In this document: positions 35,420 to 43,427 of the stretch, one piece after another | Layout: each line of letters opens with the position of its first letter | Position numbering within the stretch: position 1 is the first letter of the stretch | NCBI GenBank assembly: GCA_021298395.1 | Contig: JAJTFH010000005.1 | Coordinates: 1-64,000, forward strand | Length of the DNA: 64,000 bases | Origin: Gemmatimonadota bacterium | GTDB lineage: Bacteria; Gemmatimonadota; Gemmatimonadetes; Gemmatimonadales; Gemmatimonadaceae | Direction of reading: 5' to 3' | The notes under the pieces: model-generated | Told to the model about the DNA's origin: nothing | Databases searched by the model: none | The model's input: only the letters and a program-made list of their open reading frames with translations | Translations under genes and position numbers: made by a program

Positions 35420-37255
35420 TCACGCGCTGGTCTCGCGGACGACCTGTTCCAGCGTGGTGATCCCCTTCCAGACCTTGATCAGGCCGTCCATCCGCAGGGT
35501 CAACATGCCATCGGCGATGGCCGCATCGCGGATCTCCGCCGCGCCGACGTTCTGCAGGATCAACTTCCGGAGCGCCGGGGTCATGAACATCACCTCATAC
35601 GCGCCTTGACGGCCCTTCAAGCCCGATCCGCCACAGGCCTCGCACCCACGCCCCCGGAAGTACGGCAGCTGACGCACCTTGGTATCGAGCGTGACGGACG
35701 CCAAGAGCGATGCCGACTCCTTCGGCGCGCGGGCGATCATATCGCGGATCGACGGCTCGGTGAAGCGAAGGTCGCGCAACGACGTGTCCGATCCGAGTTT
35801 CGCGGCATCGAACTCGAGCGGATCCGGGGTGACCATCGTCTTACACCCCGAGCAGATGCGCCGAAGGAGCCGCTGGGCCAACACGAGGTTGAGCGCCGAG
35901 CTCACATTGAACGGCTCGAGCCCCATGTCCAGCAGGCGCGTCACCGTCTCCGCCGCGGAATTGGTGTGCAGCGTCGAGAGCACCAGATGCCCCGTGAGCG
36001 CCGCCTTGATCGCGATCCCACCAGTCTCGAGGTCGCGGATCTCGCCCACCATGATGATGTTCGGGTCCTGTCGCAGGAACGCCTTGAGCGCCGCGGCGAA
36101 GGTCATCCCGACCTCCGTGCGCACCTGCACCTGGTTCACCCCGTAGAGGTTGTACTCGACGGGGTCCTCCGCGGTCATGATGTTCGTGTCGACCGCATTG
36201 ACCTTGCTGATGCAACTGTAGAGGGTCGTCGTCTTCCCCGACCCCGTGGGCCCGGTGACGAGCACCATGCCGTAGGGATTCGAGACCGCCTCCATGAGCT
36301 CCTTCTCGGCGCGCGGCTCGATCCCGAACTTCTCGAGCTCCAGCGTCAGATTCCCCTTGTCGAGGATGCGGAGCACCACCTTCTCCCCGAAGAGGGTCGG
36401 GAGCGTGGAGACACGGAAGTCGATGACCTTCTTCCCCAACTTGAGCTTGATGCGCCCATCCTGCGGAACGCGCCGCTCGGCGATGTTGAGCGCCGCCATG
36501 ATCTTGAATCGGGAGATCAGGGCCGGCTGCATCCTCTTCGGGGGCTTCATCACCTCGATCAGCGCCCCGTCGATCCGATACCGTACCCGGAGGTCATGCT
36601 CGAAGCACTCGAAATGAATGTCCGAGGCGCCACGCCTCACCGCGTCGGCCAGGATCGCGTTGAGGAGCTTCACCACCGGGGCGTCGTCGACCGCGGCCGC
36701 CCGCGCCGCCGCCGACGTCTCCTCGGCGGTGGCCTCCATCACCTCGATGTCCGTCTCGACATCGAGCTCCTCCAGCTCGGTGAGGAGCGCCGACATCTGC
36801 TCCTCCGCCTTCGTCTCATACTGCCGGTCAATGACGCCCTTGAGGGTGTACTCTCCCGCGATCACCGGGAAGACGTCATACCGGGTCATGAACTTGAGGT
36901 CTTCGATGACCCCGAGGTTCGTCGGGTCGGCCATCGCCACCGTCAGGACCCGCCCATTCCGCTTGAGGGGCAACACCAAATGCGTGGTGGCCAGGTCTGC
37001 CGGAATCAACTTGGCGATCTTGGGGTCGACCTCGAACTTCGACAGGTCGACCGCCGGTACCTTGTAGTGCCGGGCGAGGAAGCGCGTGAGCTCGTTCTCG
37101 GGAATGAACCCGAGCTTCACCAGGTTGTAGCCGATCCGCGTCCCATGCTCCTTTTGCATGGCGATCGCCCGATCCAACTGCTCGCGCGTGATCTTCCCCT
37201 CCGCCAGGAGGAGGTCGCCGATGCGAACGGAAATCGTGGAGACGGGAGCGGCCAT
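35420..37255 (-). CDS. pilB: Type IV pilus extension ATPase PilB
   Basis: Hexameric ATPase for pilus assembly. An N-terminal MshEN/T2SSE-N domain (residues 1-150; GDLLLAEGKITREQLDRAI, GYNLVKLGFIPENELTRFLA) is a likely cyclic-di-GMP-binding module in this family. The catalytic core has Walker A GPTGSGKTT, Asp box IMTAEDPVEY, Walker B IIMVGEIRDLETG and His box LVLSTLHTNSAAETVTRLLD. The four-cysteine zinc site is CSGC with CEACGGSG. 611 residues from ATG 37255. A TATCTT box lies at 37313-37318 on the minus strand. comEA ends 130 bases upstream. Confidence 0.94.
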   Translation of the reverse strand: MAAPVSTISVRIGDLLLAEGKITREQLDRAIAMQKEHGTRIGYNLVKLGFIPENELTRFLARHYKVPAVDLSKFEVDPKIAKLIPADLATTHLVLPLKRNGRVLTVAMADPTNLGVIEDLKFMTRYDVFPVIAGEYTLKGVIDRQYETKAEEQMSALLTELEELDVETDIEVMEATAEETSAAARAAAVDDAPVVKLLNAILADAVRRGASDIHFECFEHDLRVRYRIDGALIEVMKPPKRMQPALISRFKIMAALNIAERRVPQDGRIKLKLGKKVIDFRVSTLPTLFGEKVVLRILDKGNLTLELEKFGIEPRAEKELMEAVSNPYGMVLVTGPTGSGKTTTLYSCISKVNAVDTNIMTAEDPVEYNLYGVNQVQVRTEVGMTFAAALKAFLRQDPNIIMVGEIRDLETGGIAIKAALTGHLVLSTLHTNSAAETVTRLLDMGLEPFNVSSALNLVLAQRLLRRICSGCKTMVTPDPLEFDAAKLGSDTSLRDLRFTEPSIRDMIARAPKESASLLASVTLDTKVRQLPYFRGRGCEACGGSGLKGRQGAYEVMFMTPALRKLILQNVGAAEIRDAAIADGMLTLRMDGLIKVWKGITTLEQVVRETSA

Positions 37256-37385
37256 GATCCAAGGCGAGGGGGACACCGGAGGGGTTGCCTGACCGCACGA
37301 CCCCATCAAGAGAAGATAGCAAAGCTCGAGCGCACCGGGCGGCCAGGGGCGCGTCACGGATGACCGACCCTCGCACCCGACGGAC

Positions 37386-37889
37386 TCACGGAGGACGACG
37401 AGGGGAGCCAGAGAAGGTCACATACGGCGCCAGACGGGCGGTCGTCTTCTCTCCGATGCCCGGGACACGCATGAACGCCGTCGCCGAGCCGAACATCCCG
37501 CTTTGCTCACGGTCCTGGACGATCCGCTTCGCCAGCGCCGGTCCGATCCCCGGGAGGGTCACCAAGACCGATTCTGGTGCGGTGTCGAGGTCGACCGGCG
37601 GCGTCTTGGTCCGTCGCTCCGCCCGCGTCTCGCCTCGTGACGCGGTGGGCGCCACGGGTGGCAGCGGGGGCGACGAGACGGACCGCTTCGATGCGAAGGC
37701 CGGCGCACCTGCGCCACGCCGCCCGCGCGCCGCGAGCGCGCTATCCACGGCAGCGAGTTGGCCTGCGAGCGCCTCCCGCGCCGAGGGAGGCGTCTCCGCC
37801 TCTCGCCAGCGCATCACCCGCACCCCCGTTCCCAGCGAGAGGACAGCGGCGAGGAAGAGGAGCGCCTGACGTTCCGCGGGGGTGGGCAT
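37386..37889 (-). CDS. comEA: ComEA-like helix-hairpin-helix DNA-binding protein
   Basis: A 167-residue protein with an N-terminal membrane anchor (ALLFLAAVLSLGTGVRVM), a Pro/Ala/Ser-rich linker and a C-terminal tandem HhH domain: VDLDTAPESVLVTLPGIGPA, LAKRIVQDREQSGMFGSATA and MRVPGIGEKTTARL. This is the ComEA layout, the periplasmic DNA receptor in natural transformation. Its place next to pilBTC supports a competence or DNA-uptake role, but ComEC and ComF are not in the window. Confidence 0.8.
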   Translation of the reverse strand: MPTPAERQALLFLAAVLSLGTGVRVMRWREAETPPSAREALAGQLAAVDSALAARGRRGAGAPAFASKRSVSSPPLPPVAPTASRGETRAERRTKTPPVDLDTAPESVLVTLPGIGPALAKRIVQDREQSGMFGSATAFMRVPGIGEKTTARLAPYVTFSGSPRRPP

Positions 37890-37942
37890 CCCCCACCCTG
37901 CCCCAGGGAGGCCCCCCCAGCATCACCTCGCCATCGCGCCCA

Positions 37943-38914
37943 CTACCGTGGCGTCGCGGTGAGCTCCCGGATCAGCGCGACCGCCACGTCCCCCACGAGC
38001 TGCAGGGTCTGCTGCGACACCCTATCCGGGGTGTCGGCGACGGTGTGGTGCCAGGGATAATCGAGATCGATCACATCGATCACCCGGAGCCCCTTCGCGA
38101 GCAACGGCACATGGTCATCGGTGATCGCCAACCCGCTGCGATTGGTGAAGACGGCGCCATGCCCGAGCCGCTGCGCGGTGGACCAGACGCGTTGCACGAC
38201 CTCCGGCGCCCCGCGCACCGAATGGGCCTCCTGCTCGAAGACCGGCGCCTCGTCCCCGACCATGTCCCAGAGCACCCCGAACAACGGGGCGTACCCCGGC
38301 TCGGGGAGGCGCTCGGCGAAGTACCGGGAGCCGATCAGGACATCGGTGTTGGTCTCGAAGTCGCCGTAATCCTCGCCATCGACCAGTAGGAGATCGACCC
38401 CGACCTCCGGGGCGCGACGCGCCAACGCCTCGGCGACCCCCAACAGGATCGCGACCCCGGAGCCCCCATCGTTCGCGCCGAGGACCGGTGCGCGGCGCTT
38501 GGCGGGATCGGGGTCGCTGTCGGCGACGGGACGGGAGTCCCAATGCGCCAGATAGAGCACGCGGCGGGCTTCCGTCGGGCGGAACCGCGCGAGGATGTTC
38601 CGCATCGGCAGGGACCGCCCATCGGCGGTGGTATGGGTCCAGCGCTGGACGATCACCGTATCGGCCCGTCGGCGGAGCTCGGCCTCCAACCAGTCGGCGG
38701 CTCGGGCATGGGCCTCGGTTCCGGGGACACGTGCGCCGAAAGCGACCTGGGCCTGGACCGCCTCGAGCGCGGCGGCCCCGTCGAACTCGCTCGCAGCACC
38801 TGTGGCCGCCGCCTCGCGCCCCGCCGCGTCAGCGCGCTCACCGCCGCAGGCGGCCCCGGTGCAGAGTACCGCGCCCCACGCGAGCACGATGAGCGAATCA
38901 CGAATCTGGGACAC
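37943..38914 (-). CDS. M28-family zinc peptidase / glutaminyl-cyclase-like secreted enzyme
   Basis: A 323-residue exported metallo-enzyme. GTG 38914 has GAGGAG about 9 bases upstream. The N-terminus is a signal peptide ending near CTGAAC, a weak lipobox. Zinc ligands of the M28 fold are visible in YLAHWDSRP (His, Asp), LGANDGGSGVA (bridging Asp), LLVDGEDYGD (Glu and Asp) and PWHHTVADTPD (last His). The tight spacing and the WHHTVADTPD ending resemble glutaminyl cyclases as much as aminopeptidases, so peptidase versus pyroglutamate-forming activity is open. It stands alone, divergent from lptF. Confidence 0.82.
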   Translation of the reverse strand: MSQIRDSLIVLAWGAVLCTGAACGGERADAAGREAAATGAASEFDGAAALEAVQAQVAFGARVPGTEAHARAADWLEAELRRRADTVIVQRWTHTTADGRSLPMRNILARFRPTEARRVLYLAHWDSRPVADSDPDPAKRRAPVLGANDGGSGVAILLGVAEALARRAPEVGVDLLLVDGEDYGDFETNTDVLIGSRYFAERLPEPGYAPLFGVLWDMVGDEAPVFEQEAHSVRGAPEVVQRVWSTAQRLGHGAVFTNRSGLAITDDHVPLLAKGLRVIDVIDLDYPWHHTVADTPDRVSQQTLQLVGDVAVALIRELTATPR

Positions 38915-39043
38915 AGGGGGGCTCCTCAGGGGTAAGAGAGGGCGGCTCCGACCCACGCCACCGGCGCGGTGCGCTTGCCCGGACACCTCGTTCCCTATGA
39001 ATATAGAAGGTTGTCCCCGTCCCCTGTCCCGAACCGTCCCCGA

Positions 39044-40564
39044 GTGCGCATCGTCACACGCTACGTGCTGAAGGAGCATCTCGGTCCGTTGGCCTTCGCG
39101 GTCTCGGCCCTGACCTCGCTCCTCCTGCTCAACTTCGTCGCCAAGCGCCTCGGCGACCTGGTCGGGAAAGGACTCCCGTGGACGGTGATCACGGAGTTCC
39201 TCCTCCTCTCGATCCCCTTCACGTTGGCGATGACGCTCCCGATGGCGGTGCTCGTCGCCACCATGCACGCCTTCTCGCGCCTCGCCGCGGAGAACGAGAT
39301 CACCGCCTTCAAGGCGAGCGGGGTGAGCATGCAGCGGCTGGTCATCCCCGTCATCCTCGCCTCGGTGGGGCTGACCCTCGGGATGGTGCTCTTCAACGAC
39401 CAGGTGCTCCCTCGGGCCAACCATCGGCTCGCCACCTTGCAGGCCGACATCGCGCGGGTGAAGCCGACCCTCGCGCTCAACGAGCAGGTGATCAACGAGG
39501 TGGTGCCGCGGCAGCTCTATCTCCGGGCCGCCCGCATCGCCTCGGGCTCCAACCAGATGCAGGATGTCACGATCTACGACCTCGCCGATCCGGCGAACCG
39601 TCGGACGATCGTCGCCGACAGTGGCCACCTCGCCCTCTCGCCGAGCGGGGAGGACCTGATCCTCACGCTCTACGACGGGAGCACCACGGCGATCGATCCC
39701 GCGCAGCGGGCGCGACTCCAGCGCAGCTTCTTCCGCGAGGATGTGATCGCGGTGCGTGGGGTCTCCGCGCGCCTGGATCGGGGGAACGACCGTGGCATGT
39801 ACAAGTCGGATCGCGAACTGAGCGTCTGCGAGCTCCAGATGCGCGTGGCGGACGCCTCGGTGCAGCGGGATAGTGCGTGGGCGCGCATCCGCCGCGCGGA
39901 GGGGGATTCGATCGCCGCCCAGCGGGTGCCCGGGGTCCCGGGGGGTGTCGGGGCGCTCTACTGCGCCGCGTTCGCGCAGGTGCTGCGATGGATCACCCCG
40001 GATCCGGCGCATGCCGCGACCGTGGTCGCGACCGTGGCTGGAACCATGGCCGCGCAACCACCCCGCGTCGCGCCGGAGGTCCCGGCCGCGCCCGCCGGTG
40101 CCGATGTGACCGTCGCCGCCAGCGCCGACGCGGTGTTGCTCGAAGGGATGCGGTTCGAGCTGCAGGTGGCGCAGCACACCATCGACCAGTACCGCGTGGA
40201 GATCGAGAAGAAGTTCGCGATCGCCGTGGCGTGCACGGTGTTCGTGTTGCTCGGCGCGCCGATCGCCCTCCGGTTCCCGCGCGGTGGCGTGGGGCTCACC
40301 ATCGGCGTGAGCCTCGGGGTCTTCGCGCTCTATTACATCGGCCTGCTCGGCGGCGAGGCGCTCGCCGACCGGGCGATCCTGAGCCCCACCCTCGCGATGT
40401 GGGGGGCGGACATCGCCCTCGGACTCCTCGGGATCTGGCTCACCCTCCGACTCGGCTCCGAGGGGGCCACCTCGCGCGGGAGTGAGACCGCGGAGCGCTG
40501 GCACCGGTGGAAGCAGCGGTGGGCCGCGAAGCGCCGGCCCACGGCCGCGCGAGGGCGAGCCTGA
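39044..40564 (+). CDS. lptF: LPS export permease LptF, with a large periplasmic insertion
   Basis: Permease subunit of the LptB2FG transporter that extracts lipopolysaccharide. GTG 39044 gives MRIVTRYVLKEHLGPLAF, the standard start. Membrane helices 1-3 follow, including LSIPFTLAMTLPMAVLVATM and NEITAFKASGVSMQRLVIPV (coupling region). The beta-jellyroll is about residues 140-250 and the last three helices start at EIEKKFAIAVACTVFVLLGA. The protein has 506 residues, whereas LptG next door has 361: about 100 extra residues, Ala/Pro-rich, lie at about 265-370 between the jellyroll and helix 4. The stop overlaps lptG by one base (TGATG). Confidence 0.9.
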   Translation: MRIVTRYVLKEHLGPLAFAVSALTSLLLLNFVAKRLGDLVGKGLPWTVITEFLLLSIPFTLAMTLPMAVLVATMHAFSRLAAENEITAFKASGVSMQRLVIPVILASVGLTLGMVLFNDQVLPRANHRLATLQADIARVKPTLALNEQVINEVVPRQLYLRAARIASGSNQMQDVTIYDLADPANRRTIVADSGHLALSPSGEDLILTLYDGSTTAIDPAQRARLQRSFFREDVIAVRGVSARLDRGNDRGMYKSDRELSVCELQMRVADASVQRDSAWARIRRAEGDSIAAQRVPGVPGGVGALYCAAFAQVLRWITPDPAHAATVVATVAGTMAAQPPRVAPEVPAAPAGADVTVAASADAVLLEGMRFELQVAQHTIDQYRVEIEKKFAIAVACTVFVLLGAPIALRFPRGGVGLTIGVSLGVFALYYIGLLGGEALADRAILSPTLAMWGADIALGLLGIWLTLRLGSEGATSRGSETAERWHRWKQRWAAKRRPTAARGRA

Positions 40565-41649
40565 TGGCGCGTCGCCTGCGTCCCCTGGATCGCTACGTCC
40601 TCCACGAGTTCTGGCGGGTGCTCATCGCCACCGCCCTCGGGTTCCCGCTCCTCGTCATCATCATCGACGTGAGTGAGAAGCTCGATTCGTATCTCGCGCG
40701 CGAGTTGCCGCCGGTGGACATCGCCCTCGCCTATCTCTTCGGGATCGCCGACACGATGTTCCTCGTCCTCCCGGCCGCGGTGCTCTTCGCGACCGTCTTC
40801 ACGATCGGGAACTTCACCCGACACAGCGAGATCACCGCGGCCAAAGCCTCGGGGATCTCCTTCCATCGGTTCATCGCGCCGATCGCGGTCGGGGCGGTCG
40901 GGGTGACGCTCTTCGGCCTCCTCCTCGCAGAGGTCGTCCCCCCGCTCAATGCGCGGCGCCTCGAGCTCTTGCAGGAGAAGGCGTTCCGGAACGCCGACCA
41001 GCGCGCGAACTTCGCCTACGCCTCGGAGACGGGGCGCGTGTATCGGATCAGCCAGGCGTCGGTGACCGGTGGGACGGTCGAGGGGATCGAGATCGAGCGA
41101 CGCGGCACGGGACCGGACTATCCGACCTATGTGATCGCGGCGGGCACGGGCGAGTGGGCGGAGTCCGCGGGGTGGGTGCTGCGCGACGGGGTCGTGCATC
41201 TCCTCCCCGACTCTCTCTCCAACCTCACCTTCCGGTTCGACTCGTTGCGTGATGCCGGTTTCCGCGAGCCCCCGGCCAGCCTGATGGCGAACCCCAAGGC
41301 CCCGGCGGAGATGGGATATCGCGACCTCGGGCGCTTCATCGAGGCCATGGAGCGCTCCGGCACGAACGTGAAGAAGTTGCGGGTGGAGCGGATGCTCAAG
41401 ATCGCGATCCCCTTCACCTCGGTGATCATCATGTTGATCGGGGCCCCGCTCGCCACGAGCACGCAACGTGGGGGAACGGCGTACGGGATCGGGATCAGTC
41501 TCGCGATCACCGTCGTCTTCCTCATGATGATCCAACTCACGCAGGCGATCGGGGCGGGCGGGCTGGTACAGCCGGAACTCGCGGCCTGGATGCCCGGGGT
41601 CTTCTTCGGGATCATCGGCTCCATCCTCCTCTATCGGGTGCGCACATGA
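40564..41649 (+). CDS. lptG: LPS export permease LptG
   Basis: Second permease subunit of the LPS exporter. RLRPLDRYVLHEFWRVLIAT begins the first helix; LPAAVLFATVFTIGNFTRHS and EITAAKASGISFHRFIAPIA form the loop to LptB; a periplasmic jellyroll covers about 120-260; the C-terminal helices begin LRVERMLKIAIPFTSVIIML. The 361-residue length is typical. It overlaps lptF by one base and mlaE by 4 (ATGA), so LPS export and phospholipid transport genes are in one operon. Confidence 0.92.
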   Translation: MARRLRPLDRYVLHEFWRVLIATALGFPLLVIIIDVSEKLDSYLARELPPVDIALAYLFGIADTMFLVLPAAVLFATVFTIGNFTRHSEITAAKASGISFHRFIAPIAVGAVGVTLFGLLLAEVVPPLNARRLELLQEKAFRNADQRANFAYASETGRVYRISQASVTGGTVEGIEIERRGTGPDYPTYVIAAGTGEWAESAGWVLRDGVVHLLPDSLSNLTFRFDSLRDAGFREPPASLMANPKAPAEMGYRDLGRFIEAMERSGTNVKKLRVERMLKIAIPFTSVIIMLIGAPLATSTQRGGTAYGIGISLAITVVFLMMIQLTQAIGAGGLVQPELAAWMPGVFFGIIGSILLYRVRT

Positions 41650-42482
41650 CCTCCGGATCGCGCCCCACCGAGACCTTCCCCGTCGTGCAGCGGAGCGGCC
41701 TGCGCTTCTTCCGGATGATGGGACGCCAGGCGATGGCGCTCATCGGCGGGATCGGGGCGCGGGTGCTCTTCGTCGGCGATATCCGGCGCGCCCTACGCGA
41801 GGGCCCCACCTGGCGCGGGCAGGTGATCCATCAGATGCGGGAGATCGGGGTGAACTCCCTCCCGCTCACGCTGATGGTCGCGGCCTTCATCGGCGGCGTG
41901 ATCGCGATCCAGATCCGCTATCAGCTCTTCCCGGGGATCCAGCTCTCGATCGTCGGGCTCTCCACACGACAGATCGTGATCTTGGAAACGGGCCCTCTGC
42001 TCACCGGGCTCGTGCTCGCCGGCCGCGTGGGAGCCAAGATGACAGCGGAGATCGCGACGATGCGCGTGACCGAGCAGATCGATGCGCTCGAGACCCTCTC
42101 GTTCGATCCCGTCGCCTATCTCGTCGTCCCGCGCTTGATCGCGGCGACGATCATGCTCCCCCTGCTCACCGTCTTCGCCGATGTAGCCGGGGTGACCGCG
42201 GGGATGCTCTCGTCGGTGCTCGTGGCCGATGTCCCGCTGGCGCAGTTCCTCGAGGGGATGCGCCTGGGCTACGACCAGTTCCAGGTGACCTACAGCCTGA
42301 TCAAGGCCACCCTCTTCGGCGCGGCGATCGCCTTCCTCTGCACCTTCGAGGGGTACATGACCTTCGGCGGCGCGGAAGGGGTCGGCAAGAGCACCGCTCG
42401 TGCCGTCGTCATCACCTCGATCGCGATCCTGATCCTGGACGCGACCACCGCCATCCTCCTCGCACCCTATCTTCAGGCATGA
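41646..42482 (+). CDS. mlaE: Phospholipid transport permease MlaE
   Basis: Membrane permease of the Mla/MCE lipid transporter. The family core is visible in FIGGVIAIQIRYQL, ETGPLLTGLVLAGRVGAKMT, AEIATMRVTEQIDALETLSF and DPVAYLVVPRLIAATIMLPL. KATLFGAAIAFLCTFEGYMT followed by GGAEGVGKSTARAVV is the typical C-terminal end. 278 residues. It overlaps lptG and mlaD by 4 bases each. The usual partner ATPase gene mlaF is not present in this operon. Confidence 0.92.
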   Translation: MTSGSRPTETFPVVQRSGLRFFRMMGRQAMALIGGIGARVLFVGDIRRALREGPTWRGQVIHQMREIGVNSLPLTLMVAAFIGGVIAIQIRYQLFPGIQLSIVGLSTRQIVILETGPLLTGLVLAGRVGAKMTAEIATMRVTEQIDALETLSFDPVAYLVVPRLIAATIMLPLLTVFADVAGVTAGMLSSVLVADVPLAQFLEGMRLGYDQFQVTYSLIKATLFGAAIAFLCTFEGYMTFGGAEGVGKSTARAVVITSIAILILDATTAILLAPYLQA

Positions 42483-43360
42483 AGCGACGTGACGAAGTCC
42501 TCGTCGGGATCGTGGCCACCGCGGCGGTCGGGTTCGCGGTGGTCGGCTCCCTCTATCTCGCCCGCGGGGGGCTCCTCCCCGGCTATGAGGTCTACAGCGT
42601 CTACGACTGGGGGGCGGGGCTGCGGCAGGGGCAGCCGGTGATGCTCTCCGGCGTCTCAGTCGGGTACGTGGGGGACGTCGACATCCGCCGCGACGGGAAG
42701 CTCGTCGTCCAGATGCGGATCTACAACAAGTACCAGGTCCCGCATGGGACGACCTCCAAGGTCGCCCCCAACGGGGTCTTCGGCGACATGATGGTGACCT
42801 TGCACCCCTCCAAGGCAACCGATGACTACTTCGTGGCTGGTGACACGGTGCCCGCGGGGCCACCCTCGGTCGGCGTCGCCGATATCCTCGGCAAGGTCGA
42901 TTCGATCAGCCGCGATGTGCAGCTGCTGACGACCACGTTGCGACGCTCGCTCGTCGACGAGCGGGGATTGGACGACCTGCGTCGGACGATCGGCTCGGCC
43001 CAGTCGTTGATCGCGGTGTTGGAGCGGGTGGCGACGGAGCAGTCGCGCGAGCTCACGCAGACGCAGCGCTCCTTCCGCCGGCTCGCCGACGCCGTGGACT
43101 CGGCGCAGGTCGATTCCACCGTGCGCGCCGTAGGCGACGCGGCGGGACGCCTCGCGACGCTCACCACCGAGCTGCAGGGGACCACCGCCCGACTCAATGG
43201 GGTGCTCCAGAAGATCGAGACCGGCGAGGGGTCCGCAGCCAAGCTCGTGAACGACCCCGGGCTCTACACCGATGTCCGCGCCCTCGTACAGCGGCTCGAT
43301 TCGCTGACCGCCGACTTCCAGAAGAACCCGAAGAAGTACATCAATGTGAAGGTGTTCTGA
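42479..43360 (+). CDS. mlaD: MCE-domain substrate-binding protein MlaD
   Basis: A membrane-anchored protein with one N-terminal helix (VLVGIVATAAVGFAVVGSLY) and an MCE domain at about residues 35-115 (YDWGAGLRQGQPVMLSGVSV, VPHGTTSKVAPNGVFGDMMV). The C-terminal 150 residues are predicted coiled coil (about 140-245), which may extend towards the outer membrane as in other MCE proteins. The sequence ends FQKNPKKYINVKVF, typical of this subgroup. It is the last gene of lptF-lptG-mlaE-mlaD; a strong hairpin begins 8 bases after the stop. Confidence 0.9.
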   Translation: MKRRDEVLVGIVATAAVGFAVVGSLYLARGGLLPGYEVYSVYDWGAGLRQGQPVMLSGVSVGYVGDVDIRRDGKLVVQMRIYNKYQVPHGTTSKVAPNGVFGDMMVTLHPSKATDDYFVAGDTVPAGPPSVGVADILGKVDSISRDVQLLTTTLRRSLVDERGLDDLRRTIGSAQSLIAVLERVATEQSRELTQTQRSFRRLADAVDSAQVDSTVRAVGDAAGRLATLTTELQGTTARLNGVLQKIETGEGSAAKLVNDPGLYTDVRALVQRLDSLTADFQKNPKKYINVKVF

Positions 43361-43367
43361 TGGAAAC

Positions 43368-43407
43368 GACGAAGCCCCGGGGCGCCTGAGCGCCCCGGGG
43401 CTTCGTC
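43368..43407. terminator. Bidirectional terminator between mlaD and the TonB receptor gene
   Basis: A perfect 18-base stem (43368-43385 with 43390-43407) and a 4-base loop CTGA, between two convergent genes. No long T-tract follows on either strand. Confidence 0.7.
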
Positions 43408-43427
43408 CATCCTACGTGGCGCTGACC

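Noticed and set aside
33031-37255. Type II secretion system instead of type IV pilus
   Set aside because: A PilT retraction ATPase with an AIRNLIRE-type motif and pilMNOPQ elsewhere in the window support a type IV pilus.
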